Below are positions 11,091-22,634 of a stretch of 64,000 nucleotides of DNA, piece after piece. Location: NCBI GenBank assembly GCA_004380135.1, contig QXCR01000073.1, forward strand, positions 86,858-150,857. Direction: 5' to 3'. This stretch comes from Stemphylium vesicarium. Its lineage: Eukaryota > Ascomycota > Dothideomycetes > Pleosporales > Pleosporaceae. The translations under genes were made by a program, and so were the position numbers. How positions within the stretch are numbered: the first letter of the stretch is position 1; every line of letters starts with the position of its first letter. The notes below the pieces were generated by a model. It had not been told where the DNA came from and ran no database searches. It saw nothing but the letters and a program-made list of their open reading frames with translations.

Positions 11091-12641
11091 ATGGACGGCA
11101 CAATGACGGATGCTCAGCGCTCCTTTGCGCCAGAGCCCAAGAACGCAGCGACGATTCTCTGCGCTGACTGCGGTGCGCCTGTTGACGGCACCATATCTGG
11201 CGCCTTCTGCTACGACTGCATAAAACTCAAAACTGATGTCACCGGCGGCATCCAACGCGAGGCAATCCTGCTCATGTGCCGGGACTGCGATCGATGGCTC
11301 TCTCCTCCCACAACCTGGGTCGTCGCGCCCCCAGAGTCGCGCGAACTGCTCGCCCTCTGCCTCCGAAAACTGCGCGGGCTGAACAAGTTGAGGATCATCG
11401 ATGCGAACTTCATCTGGACGGAGCCGCACAGCAGGAGAATAAAGGTCAAGATCACAGTGCAGTCGGAACTCAATGAGGGTGCCATCATGCAACAGAGTTT
11501 TGAGGTGGAATACACTCAAAATTACAACCAGTGCCCCGACTGCGCAAAGAGTTACACACATAATACTTGGAGGGCTTGCGTGCAAGTCCGACAAAAGGTC
11601 CCTCACAAGAGGACGTTCCTGTACTTGGAGCAGTTGATCTTGAAGCATGGAGCACACAAGGACACCATCAATATCAAGGAAGTACACGACGGTATCGACT
11701 TCTTCTTTGCACAGAGGAATCACGCGGTAGCTTTCTGCGACTTTCTGAAAGCTGTTATCCCTGTCAACATCAAGAGGTCCGAAGAACTCATCTCTCACGA
11801 CATCCACACCTCGACCAAGAACTACAAGTTCTCCTTCTCGTGCGAGATTGTTCCCATCTGTAAAGACGATCTTGTCGTACTTCCCATCCCGCTTGCGAAG
11901 AAGATTGGCAACATTGCGCCCCTTACCCTCTGCTCGCGCATTGGTACTGCTATCCAACTACTCGACCCTGCGACACTACAGACCGCCGATGTCGCTACAG
12001 ACATCTATTGGCGCACACCATTCCGGCCGCTTGCAGACGTGCAAGAGCTGACCGAGTTTGTCGTTCTGGATATTGAGCCCTTGGGCAAGCAGTCAGGCCG
12101 CAACTTCCTCGCTGAGGCGACCGTAGCTCGTGCATCCGACATGGGCGTCAATGACACCACCTACTATTGCCGAACACACCTAGGTGGTATCCTGCACGTT
12201 GGTGACTCAGTCATGGGCTACCTACTCGCCAACACTAACTTCAACAACGACCTCTTTGATGTACTTGAGCAGAACAACAAGTACGCATCGGCCATTCCTG
12301 ATGTTGTCCTTGTCAAGAAGTACTACCAACGCTCCAAGAAGAACAAGAACAAGCGCAACTGGCGCGTCAAGCGTATGAACAAGGAGGAGGGCGAGATGCT
12401 GCCCCGCAAGCAGGACCAAGAGAAGATGGAGCGCGACTTTGAGATGTTCTTGCAGGATGTCGAAGAGGACCAGGATCTGCGACAGACGATGGCACTGTAC
12501 AAGGCTCAACAGGAGCAGAAGCAGCGCGACGCAGACGCCATGGAGACGGAGAGTAGTCTCGGCGACGATGAGGACGAAGGAATTCAGATTCCGATGGATC
12601 AACTGCTGGACGACTTTGAGGAGATGAAGATGGAAGATTAG
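11091..12641 (+). CDS. NMD3: 60S ribosomal subunit export adaptor NMD3
   Basis: This single-exon gene gives 516 residues, the usual length for Nmd3. The N-terminal domain carries four CxxC pairs (C24/C27, C40/C43, C63/C66, C148/C151), the zinc-binding hallmark of the family. The middle follows Nmd3 order, with VHDGIDFFFAQRNHAVAFCDFL, the NYKFSFSCEIVPICKDDLV region, and a Lys/Arg-rich stretch (KKNKNKRNWRVKRM) likely to be the nuclear import signal. The acidic C-terminus contains a leucine/methionine-rich export signal (IPMDQLLDDFEEMKM). Nmd3 binds the joining face of nascent 60S subunits and recruits Crm1/exportin-1 to carry them to the cytoplasm. All expected parts are present and the gene looks intact. 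Confidence 0.97.
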   Translation: MDGTMTDAQRSFAPEPKNAATILCADCGAPVDGTISGAFCYDCIKLKTDVTGGIQREAILLMCRDCDRWLSPPTTWVVAPPESRELLALCLRKLRGLNKLRIIDANFIWTEPHSRRIKVKITVQSELNEGAIMQQSFEVEYTQNYNQCPDCAKSYTHNTWRACVQVRQKVPHKRTFLYLEQLILKHGAHKDTINIKEVHDGIDFFFAQRNHAVAFCDFLKAVIPVNIKRSEELISHDIHTSTKNYKFSFSCEIVPICKDDLVVLPIPLAKKIGNIAPLTLCSRIGTAIQLLDPATLQTADVATDIYWRTPFRPLADVQELTEFVVLDIEPLGKQSGRNFLAEATVARASDMGVNDTTYYCRTHLGGILHVGDSVMGYLLANTNFNNDLFDVLEQNNKYASAIPDVVLVKKYYQRSKKNKNKRNWRVKRMNKEEGEMLPRKQDQEKMERDFEMFLQDVEEDQDLRQTMALYKAQQEQKQRDADAMETESSLGDDEDEGIQIPMDQLLDDFEEMKMED

Positions 12642-13944
12642 ATGCGGAGCTGTAGTGGCTTTGCGACTCGATCATCTGGCGTTGTTTTGCTGCATTTCAA
12701 GGCGTTTGCAATGGGAAAGTGGGGATTACTGTCTCTTGCACCTAAAAGAGTGCTATGAGTCGCGGTAGTCGTTACGAATTCAGTACGGTCCTTGATGGCC
12801 AATCTAAGAAAAGCCGAGTAGTCAGGTTTTACCTTTGTTCATGCCGCAGTTTTGAAGGCGACGCCCCGAGATCGCGCAATATCCACTAACCCCACCAGCA
12901 ACTGTGGAGACATGAGGTGAAATTCCAGGGCCCAGCAAGGCGGATCAAGCCAGTTTTGCTTTTGCCGCGGCTGTTTGTGACGCGATCCCGAGTCGCGAGG
13001 TAGGCGCGATACCATGTGACAGTCCTGATCACGGCTCACCTCACTGAACATCGTCAACATCCTCCCAATCACACTCACGTGTCGCACCATAAGCCTCATT
13101 CCAGCGGTGCATCACCCTCTGACTGCGCTCGCAATTCGAGGTTAGTACTGCGACAGAGCAGGACGAAATTTTGTACATCATCTCGTGGATCCTTTGCGTG
13201 GCCGTCTCAGGCAGTGACAACCTTCGTGGCGTCGCCGGAAGCTTGTAACCTACAACTAGTGCAGTGCTAAACCTTTGACAGCGCTCCTCAACCGTCCGGA
13301 GACAGGTGTTGCCGTGTCTCATAATCAGGGGCGACAACATGGCGCTGTACCTTACAGCACCTGGCAAAAATACAACAGTCCCAACAATGCGGTATCTTTG
13401 CCAAAAAGTACATGGCATATTCACTTGGTTTTTCTGATTGTTTTCGGAAGCTTGCGCCAAGCTATAAGCAGTCTAGAAAGGGTTCTAGAGGCTGAGTCTA
13501 CGCTTACCGGCGACTCGCGCGTCGCACCATCGCCGCAATCAGATGCCTGGACGGCATGCCACCCCCGTCTTAGATCACGAAGATCGCCTCTGCCGGACGC
13601 GCTTAGGGCCAATTGCGAAAGATTTCCGGACCCTTCTCCACTAGGAGGGCTTCCCACATCCTTCGAGATTAGAAGAGCCCAGACATCGGCAGAAGAGAAC
13701 TAGGATGATCCTGCTGCGGCTGGCAACTCAATTCAATCAAACGTCAAAGCCCACCCGAAGTGCTGTTTGCGCAAGCTGGTTCCTGTAACTTCAACACTTG
13801 GTGCCCATCACCATGTACATCGAGACACAACAAGCAACGATACATTTCGCCACCGTTTAAATCCTTGGTTCTCCCATCCGCCGGCGGACCTTCATTTCTG
13901 GCACCTGTACCGAGTTAATTGGCAGGACGAATACGACACCAGTC
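12642..13944. other. Intergenic
   Basis: This is 1.3 kb between NMD3 and the rhodopsin-domain gene. Open frames on both strands (for example 13041-13460 and 13275-13703) have no domain and overlap one another, so I take them as chance. The right part should contain the promoter of the next gene. Confidence 0.4.
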
Positions 13945-15297
13945 ATGGTTGACGAATTCACTTCCATCATCGGTGTGATGATGCAGACCCCTCCGAATCC
14001 GAACGACCCCCTTCCATTGGCCAATCAAAAGGGAACAATGTTTGGGGTCACTATTCCTTTCCACGTACGTACCTCGCCACAACGGCATGATTGACAAACT
14101 GACGACTTCAGGTGTTGTGCTGGACTTTTGTGGCCATTCGTCTACATACACGAATCTGGGTGGTTCGCGAGCCCGGGTTAGATGATGTTTTCGTGGTGCT
14201 GGCGGCTCTGTTCAACCTCATTTCACTGATTACATTCCTTCATGGTATGCGTCATGAGCCATTTGCGATGTGAATTTCGCTGACAAGCAATGCAGGTACT
14301 ACATATGGTATGGGTCACCACCTAATCTATATCTTTGATGTACTACGGCCAACCATGATGTGGCTCTACATCACCAACGCTGCATATCATACCACAACGG
14401 CCTTTATTAAGATTTCTTTGCTCCTGCAATACTTGAGACTATTCGTCGAAGGCACGCGCCGCACAATCAGTATTATTCTCCTCGCGTTGGTCATCGCCTG
14501 GGGATTGGTCTTCTCATTCATGGCTTGGGTGCCTTGCTTCCCGGTGTCCGGCTTTTGGGATAGGAAAAATGGAGCCACGTGCTATGGGTTTGGATACCGT
14601 ACAGTGAACGAGGCAAAATACTCGGTCCTCTCATTCGCCGGAACAAACATGTTGTTCGACATTGCCATCTTTCTCGTCCCGCTCACGGAATACTTCCGAA
14701 AAGACTTGAGGCGAAAGCAGGTTCTTGCTATGACTGGCCTATTCACCCTAGGTGCAATGTAAGTCGGCAGATTTGAATGATCTCGATTGAAGCTGACAGA
14801 TGTAGTGTCGTTTTAATGGCTGTCCTCCGCCTCTGGAGTACATTCAAACACAGCCAAAGCACAGTGCAAAGCTTTGATTTTACTTGGGTACGTCTTGGAT
14901 ACATAAAGTGCTTGCCAGACGCATACTAATACCCCATCAGTGGTACCCGGAAGTCCTCATCATCTCCTGCCTCGAAATCGACTTCGCAATCATGTGCGCC
15001 TCTATGCCCATCTTTTGGCCCATCGTCATCGCCAATTGGAGCCATATCTTCATCACCAACGAAGTGCGCGTCACGTCTCACGAACGCCTTGCTAGCGATA
15101 GCCGTGATAACTTTGAGCTTAGCAGGCGAAACTCTGGAAGGAGCGCTACCGGTAGCACGAAAGGGTTGACAAGAGTAGGGAGTGAAGGCCAGTCTCCTTA
15201 CTACAAAGGCTATGATCCTGAGACTGGCAAGGACGAGCGATTTGCAGTCATGCAGGTCGAGGTTCAGCCTCATGCACAAAAGTCACGTTTGTTGTAA
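13945..15297 (+). CDS. Seven-helix integral membrane protein, fungal rhodopsin-domain (Pth11-like) family
   Basis: Five exons (13945-14064, 14112-14244, 14296-14758, 14806-14887, 14941-15297) join in phase to 384 residues, with introns of 47-53 bp. The protein has about seven hydrophobic helices. Family landmarks are the RLHTR-like loop after helix 2 (AIRLHTRIWVVREPGLDD), the ITNAAYHTTTAFIKISLLLQ helix, the WVPCFPVSGFWD loop with conserved Cys and Trp, and the helix-7 segment FTWWYPEVLIISCLEID. These mark the fungal rhodopsin-domain family (PF20684), which includes Pth11-like receptors. The cytosolic tail is Ser/Arg/Gly-rich and contains SPYYKGYDPETGK. No CFEM domain precedes helix 1, so it is the short form. 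Its ligand and role are unknown. It probably sits in the plasma membrane. Confidence 0.88.
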
Positions 15298-17803
15298 TGA
15301 TCATGTTCATCTTGTCACAAATTTGTTTTCGTCATTCTCTCGCCTTGCTGTCTTTTCGCATACCTTTTGCTTGTCCCCGACTCACCTACTTCGCAACTCG
15401 CCTTGTTTTCGTCTTTAGCGATAATTTCCTTGGCATCGTCGTCGATCGCGATGATCAGCAGGGTGCAGCTGACTATCACCGGCTTTGATTCCGTCACTAC
15501 GGCCCGCTAACACTCCTAGCTCCCACCCCCAAATCCTCTCGCCCGCACCTGAACCTTCTTTACGTTCGGCGACTTTTGGAGGATTGCACAACGAAGTATG
15601 GTAAATGAGAGGTCGGACGCCGAACGAAACGCAAATTCGAAGAAAAAGACGTGGAGTTACGCAGCGTGGTCTTCTGGAAGAAGCAAACTCCGGGCGGATA
15701 TTAATAGAAGGCAAGGCGAGAAACAAAGGCTCGCGGTCTTACACGCGCGCCCAGGAATGAACAGGTACTCATGAGTTCCTCGTCTCGCGCCGTCCTCGCC
15801 ATCAACATCGCGGGCGCTGGTTTCATCGACGTAGATCTTGTCCTGTTTTCTCCCCTCCGCCCTCCTTCATGCGCTCGGAAAATAAACCAACAAAACAACG
15901 TCAACACGAAACATTGAGTTTTGCCTCTTGCCGAGATCAGCATTTTTCGTTTTTTTGGCCCTTTTTCAGCTCAGCTCAGCTTAGCCTAGTCCCAGCCCAG
16001 CCCATCGGCACTCCTTCCTGTAAGCTTTCGGCAAGTTCGTGCAGATTTTCGCCGGACCGTAAACTTTATTTTCTTAGGGGGGCTGACACCACCACCACTA
16101 CCTCTAGAACGTCTGGTGGAAGGGGGTGTAGCAATGGGCGGTGAGGCTTATCACCGGAAGGCTGGGGAATAAGACTTGGGTTTTTAGCTTTTGGGGGAGG
16201 CGGAGGGAAGGGGCGGAAAAGACATTAGTGAACATGGCCAAAGTTTTCATGGTGAGAAAATGTGTTGATAGAAGAGGGAAGAGGTGGAGGTTGGAGAGGA
16301 GGGTTATGTACTCGCTGTTTGATTTGCGAAATGTCGTCCGGGGAAATACAGAAGTACAAAGACAATCTCTCATCTGTTGTACGGAGCGGGCTTTCGCAAG
16401 AACAAGACACAATTTGGTTCTGCGCCCTGGCGTACCGCTCTTCTCATGCGTGGGCGGATTCCCGGTTTTCTTTTTCGCAAGCTGTTTTGTCACACTCCTA
16501 GCAAAGCAGACGACGTACAAATCAGGTGGGTGTTATATTTCACCCGGGAAACATCATCAGGTGGCATCTCAGTTTGAGTACAAACAAAACTGGATGATCG
16601 TGATTTTTACAGTCTTAAAATGGCTCCCGCGGAACCGGTCGCATGTGAACGGCGCCGGGTCTTTTTCGTTCAAACACCGGAAAGCTAGACAAATTATTTA
16701 GTGGAAAACTTTAGAGAGACGAACACCGAGAACGCTTTCTCTTGGAGTTTTGGTAGAAGGAACAGTGCCGTGATGCAGGAGAAGAAGAAGATTGCAAGAG
16801 GGGGATTTATATGCACCAGCTGTGGAGCTACTACTAGAGCGCGTTTTGCAGGAGAAGAGTTCTGGAATGGGCACATGACATGGTATCCAAAACCTTTCTT
16901 CTTTTTTCACATAGAGATAGTGAAGAAATCTCTTCCCACCCAACATCACCGTATCTCCTGTGTTCTTTTGACTCGACGCACAACACACACATGTATAGTT
17001 TTTAGGAGCGTTTCTGCAAGCAACGACCGCACTTTTAGCGTGTGCGAATGAACATTAAGAGTATTTTACGAGAAGACGAACAGAAGAGCCCACCATATAC
17101 GGATAATTTGAGGAAATTTTGGACAACCAGTCATCGAGAGATATCGTATCTTTTTGGGAGCTGCTGTTGAAGCAGGACATTTGACGGAAGGGTTGAATAA
17201 GAGAAAGGGCGGGTAGCTTTATACACCCACAGAAGGGCCAGAGGAAATGTTTGGCTGAGAATGCTTGGTTCAAAGACATGCCGCCGTAGAGTCCTTGGTT
17301 TGGTTCTGTGTTGGAATGTGCACATAAGATCTTGACTCTTGAACAGTACGGAGGATATGTGAGTCTTTCCAAAAGATAACAAATGAGTACAGGTAACTGG
17401 ATGAACCTTAACATTGCACGCTGGTCTTCAGCCAACCATCGTCAAGGTAGCACTTAATTCTTTTTCCTGTATGTAATGTCTTTGCAAAGCTGATACAACC
17501 ACGTAGATGACCACATTGGAGATTTCCAGAAGACGGAAGACATTTTGAGGAATTTGTGTCAATTTCGTAGATGGAAGTAAACTGCAGTGATAGCAAGAGT
17601 CGACAAAGTTGAGCGAGAGCTGCTCTATATGTACTTGGTCACGTGAAAGATGGGCATAGTCTCGAGGGTAAAAGTCACATCTAGATGCGTTCATGTTTTG
17701 AACCTTAAGCTACTGCATTGGCTCAAAGCCCTGAACAAATACCGTCGATGTTACCCTTTGCTCGGGAAGAAAGACACGTGCTATTTCGACACAATCAAGC
17801 TTT
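15298..17803. other. 2.5-kb intergenic region
   Basis: This lies between the 3' end of the rhodopsin-domain gene and the 3' end of the MFS transporter. Many short frames exist on both strands (longest 16141-16701), but none has a domain, signal peptide or matching splice set, and several overlap antisense. A short run of agctc-type direct repeats occurs near 15970-16010. I cannot support a gene here. Confidence 0.4.
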
Positions 17804-19899
17804 CTAGGCTGCCTTGTTCTCCTCTAGTTTCTCATCTGGCGTTTTGTCCATCGTTTCCTCATGTTTCTTTGATCGAACATCCTTCCACCCCATACCCAGA
17901 CTCATCAAGGCAGCCAACGCCGAGATGCCCACCAAGAAGTAAAATACATTCCGTAGACTCTCCGAATATGCTCTCAGAATTCCGACCGGCTCGCCTTCGC
18001 CTCCAGCTGGGACAAGGGAGCGGACGGCGTCAGCACCGGAGCCAGCATTGAGTGCTGCTTGTGGCGATACCGAAGGCGCATACCGGGGTATGACAGAAGT
18101 AAGCGTTTGTGAGAAGATGGTGTTGGCGATCACGATCGCGATGGAAGCGCCGAGATTTTGGAAGAAGATTAGACAGGCGAGGGCGACCGGGTATTGGGCG
18201 GGTAGGACTGCGTTTTGCGTTGCGATGATCGCCTAGCTTTGTTAGCAGAAGCCGAAAACGGCGGTGTGTTACCGATACATACAATTTGCATCGCAATTCC
18301 GCGGCCAGCTCCCAAGATGATTTGAAAGCCAATCCATTGCGCAGTGTTGGTTGATGCGGTGAAAGTGGAGACAAGGCCATTGCCTATAGTAATGACGATG
18401 GCACCAGCCAATCCCCAGGGGAGATAGTATCCTGTACGTGAAACTGATACATGTTAGCTTGTGAAAATTCATTTACCCAGTATTGGCTGTGTCTTACCGG
18501 CGGTACCCGTACCAATGATGAGGAGCAGCTGACTCAAGATACCTGGAAGTGTATGAACACCACTGTCTGTCGGGCCATCGCCCTTCACAGCTTGGAAGTA
18601 TGTCGGAATCCAATTACTAGCTGTGAGCATACAGATCATAGTGCAGCTCCCGTACAAGCAGCTAGCCCATACAATTCGCTTCCCAAGAAGATTGCCTGGG
18701 AGCATCGATTTGTCGCCTGTTTTGTATTCCCAGAATACAAATACAATAGCAGATACGCCAGCTCCGCATAGCAAGCCAATGATCGTAGGAGAGCCCCAGG
18801 AATATGTATCACCGCTTCCTAACTGGAGCGCAAGAAGCAGCATGATGGACGCGGGTACGAAGAGGGTGAAGCCAACGAGATCGAGCTGGGGTATGACGGT
18901 TCGGACGAGAGTCGTAGAGAGTGGTGACTTTCGCGTGACCTCGGGGATTTGGATGATAAGAACTAGCAGCGCCGTTGCTCCGCCGATGGGTAGATTCATG
19001 TAAAAGCCTGCGCAGAGATCTTGATTAGCAATTGGGCTTTAAACAGAATGTACGGGGGGCACCTACACCATCGCCATGTCATATGCTCGGTGAGAGCGCC
19101 TCCAACTAACGGGCCCGTGACGATCCCAAGTTGAGCAGCTGCTCGCTTTGTCAACGACCATGCACATATGGCTCAATGGTTGTTGAACTTACTTCCTAAG
19201 AGGAAACCGGTATACACTACCGAGGCATGTCAGCGACAGTCGCAGAAGGACTCTTGAACTACGAACGTACTTGGAGCTTTCTCGCGTGGCACAGCACCCG
19301 ATATTATCGTCATTGCCCCATTGGAAATACCGGAAGCACCCAACCCGGCAATTGCTCTGCCTGCTATAAAGATTGCCGAGGAGTTCGCAGTGCCGCATAC
19401 CAGCGAGCCGATTTCAAATAGGAAAACAAACATGAGGAAGACCGCCTGCGACAGTATTAGATAAATACAGTACAAGAACGTTCCGGTGGTACTTACCTTG
19501 TTGTTGAAGTGGACGTACAGTTTACCAGAAAGAGGCTGCAAAGTCGCCCTGAATCGGAGTCAGCGGGCTTCAGAAATATAAAGCAGCTGAAAAGGAATGC
19601 GTAGTAAATAGAGGTAGTGGCAACATACGAGGCGAGCGTATATGCTCCAACATACCACCCAACATCGTGGAGAGAATGGAACTCAGTCGTGATGCGTGGG
19701 ATAGCCTAGAAGCGTCAGCGAAGGGAATTTGCGCGAATTGGACGACGCCGTAACGTACCGTGCCAATGATCGATGTGTCGAGTAGGACTAGAAACGCGAC
19801 GAGCGTCAAACTCGCTAGGAGCGTGAATAGTTTCAGTCCGGCGAGGTAATGTTTCGATTGAGCAGCCTCAGCTATGCTGGAAGTCATGGATGTCGGCAT
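17804..19899 (-). CDS. MFS drug:H+ antiporter, 14-helix (DHA2-type) efflux transporter
   Basis: Nine exons join in phase to about 542 residues: 19759-19899, 19629-19705, 19497-19548, 19271-19445, 19193-19216, 19067-19138, 18498-19007, 18283-18431 and 17804-18232. Exon 5 is only 24 nt. The acceptor of exon 6 could also be at 19141, adding one residue. Family motifs are present: LDTSIIGTAIPRIT in helix 1, the motif-A loop LSGKLYVHFNNK, the GRAIAGLGASG helix, PMYTGFLLG, motif C (GIVTGPLVGG), TWRWCFYMNLPIGG, and the late AIIATQNAVLPAQ. These define 14-helix H+-coupled exporters that pump drugs or fungal metabolites from the cytosol. The tail is charged and Lys/Glu-rich. The next upstream gene is a Zn2Cys6 factor on the same strand, a common regulator-transporter arrangement. 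The substrate is unknown. An in-frame Met at 20004 is a less likely start. Confidence 0.9.
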
Positions 19900-20373
19900 T
19901 GTTAGCCTTTCGCGTACCTGCGGAATCGGATGGATGATGTTGATAAGGGAAGTCACACGCAGAGGGATGGAAGGAGCTGATGGGTATTGAAACTCGAAGT
20001 GCAAGGAAATAGCGTAAATGAGTGACTAGGATGTGGTAGGGGCAAAGCTTTTAAGGCCTGGCGAGTTCTTCCAAAACAATCTTGGTGTATTCGACACAGG
20101 CACATGCATACGGGTTTCGGAATTCGATGTTGCGATATTAGACAGCCACAACAGAAGCTTTGGCAACTACAACAACATGAACGTGAGGATCAGCGAGTTA
20201 TTCCGGATAGCGAACGATTTCCCCTTGATGATGAACCTCACTCATTTGACACCTTGATTCGTGTATGATGAGTGCATGAATTCCGATCATATTGCGATGC
20301 GTTTTTGGGCCTTTGGCGCATAACATGGGTATACCGTGAACGACTTGATGTATTCTATACTACCCTGGCAGCT
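19900..20373. promoter_or_regulatory. Promoter region of the MFS transporter
   Basis: About 470 bp separate the transporter start from the 3' end of the Zn2Cys6 gene. It must hold the transporter's promoter. I see no palindromic CGG pair that I would assign to the neighbouring regulator with confidence. Confidence 0.35.
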
Positions 20374-22281
20374 TCAGAAGTTGAAAGGACCGGATAGCCA
20401 AAAGTCGTCCGAGAAGTCTAGCATTGAGAGATCGGAGCCGGCTCCGTCATTCCATCCCATCATTGCCCCTGCATCGCCTTCAGCCGCACCTTGCGGAGCT
20501 CCGGGAATCGCCCAACTCGGTGCTGTCGCACGGAGTATCTCTGCAGCAGCAGAGAAGACGCTTTCTTCGCCTGTTTCTTCTTTATACATTTCATTGGCTC
20601 GTTCTGCCATCTCCGCTAGCTGCTCGAGGCATTGTACGATATCTATTGTCCTAGTAATGATTGTCGGATCCCAGCCAGGTATTCCTTTGAAGGTTGCGAG
20701 CTTGTGAAGGATCTTGAGACAGTAAGGGAATATCAGCATGGATGGTGAAGCGAGGCTCCGTATGTCGCAAGCAAGCGTATGATCTCTACAAGCTTTGCAA
20801 GTCTCAAGACATGCCATGAAGTACTGTATGCGTCTGGCGTCGAAGTCGTAGTGTTGTACTGACGCCGTCGGCTCGCTTGAGGGGGAAGATTGTAGGAGTG
20901 CGAGCTCGTAGATAGCAACCTGGGCCGTGTGGGTAAAACCAATAATGGCACCTGAATATCGTTAAGTATCGTAAAGGGGAAAAGAAGAGAAAACTTACTA
21001 TGCTGCAGTTGTTCGGGAAATAATGTGGCCATGAAACTGCTTAATGCTAGTTTCATTGGCTCGATGGCTACCAGAGCGTGACTGACCGTACTCGGGTCAT
21101 CCAGAGCTCTTCGGTGCACATCTGTCGCCGTGCTTGCAATCTTTAATAGGCGTGCTGCAGCAATAAGAATGGCATCGGCATCACTTTCTTGGCCCTCGCT
21201 GAGGCTGTTGCACGCTTCCTCATGTTGTGTCGACCAAGGGACGATATCGTATTTGAAGCTCGTGGATACGCTTCAAAAATTAGTTATGTTGAAGTTGAAT
21301 CGCAACCCGCTTACTTAGTACTGAGAGCGAATACAGCAAGTAATGCTCTGCTGCCTTCGTTTGACCTCGCTCCCCAACTTTCGAGATGGGGGCCCAAGCT
21401 GGGACATCCCGACGGGTTCGCTGGCTTGTCCAGACGTAGGTCAGTGACGAGTGATCGCGCGAGACTGCACAATGTGCCCAAGAACTGTTTTCCGTGTGTG
21501 AAGTACGTTGACCTGGAAGTCAGTGATGCTAGGCAGAAATGTAAAGGCATCTTACCAGGCTATGCACATCATGACAGTCAATAATAAGTCTATGCTCCTT
21601 TCTCCCTCTACCAAAATCTTCGTGGCCAACATTTCCCGTAAGCCTTTGGCCATTCCACTTTGTCGAGTGATGGCCTTTGTGCATGCAGTACGGATGGCCA
21701 AACAGAGTATTGGCTTGTGAAACTGAAAATCGCCCGCGGTGGTATCTTCGGACAAGTACATGAAAGGGAAATATTTCAAATAGTTAGCCCGGAAGTCGGC
21801 GAGTTGTGAATTTGTCAAACGTTCGCTGAGAGCGGATTCGACGTCGTTCCTCCACTGTGTGGTAGAATCAGGAGTCAAGATGGAAGGGTTGTCAGGTGAC
21901 GCCTGGGATGTCGACACGCGATGTGCTCGAAGCAGTGACGCAACTTCATCAAGCTTCTCTTCTAATCTTGATCGTTTCGAGGCGGGGATTGTGTTCGCAT
22001 TGCTTTTTCGTATCGACGAGGATGCTGTACACTCCTTTCCAAGGCGATGGCACCTATCGGCGTTAACCTAGTGCTTACGTATGGCAAGCGTGGAACGACG
22101 TTGGAAAACACTCCAATGCATCCACAAAGTTCATAGGAGACGGCGGAGTCCCAAGATTCCGTAGAGTGACATACCTTTCGCACACACCTCCCTCACGTAT
22201 CATGCAACGGCATTTCGCCTTCACGCAGTTCCTGCACGCTTGACCATACGGTGCAGGGGTCTTGCGTACGATAAAGTCCAT
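20374..22281 (-). CDS. Zn(II)2Cys6 transcription factor
   Basis: Five exons (22175-22281, 21556-22053, 21315-21512, 20999-21270, 20374-20951) join in phase to 550 residues, with introns of 43-121 bp. The zinc cluster is split by intron 1 and reads CRNCVKAKCRC, then CERCHRLGKEC, the six-cysteine binuclear cluster that binds CGG-type sites. An additional Cys in KAKCRC is normal for this subclass. A short coiled coil (SRLEEKLDEVASLLRAHR) follows for dimerisation. The rest is the helical middle region typical of fungal regulators, ending in an acidic tail (SDLSMLDFSDDFWLSGPFNF). It is a nuclear activator or repressor. Its position directly upstream of the MFS exporter on the same strand suggests, but does not prove, that it controls that gene. 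Confidence 0.9.
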
Positions 22282-22634
22282 AATGAATTTCGGCTTGCAT
22301 CACATGCTTTGCGTCGACGCGAGGAGGCATTGTGGAGACTGGAGTGTCGTGTGGAATGTTAGAGCTGAATCCCGTACGAAACCCGGCGGGACGGGATTCG
22401 GAAATTGGGCCGACCCACTTCGCCACACTCCTTACCACAATACCATTGCCGGGCTCTAACCCACACCAAATGCAAACAACAACACGGGGGGTTGCGAAAA
22501 TCTTTTACATCGTTTGATCTTGTTTTGCTCGACAGAATCATGTACAGGGTATCGAAACTCCTAGTCCCAACCCAAATTCCCCCTTGACGCCAAACCCATA
22601 TTAACAGCGTCCGCGCATCTCGTCATTGCGACGC
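22282..22634. other. Intergenic
   Basis: This is 353 bp upstream of the Zn2Cys6 gene and downstream of the glucosyltransferase gene. It presumably holds the promoter of the former. I see nothing else. Confidence 0.35.

Noticed and set aside
16104..16701. Overlapping frames of 138 and 186 codons on opposite strands
   Set aside because: Both lack domains and codon bias, and they cannot both be real. I could not choose either.
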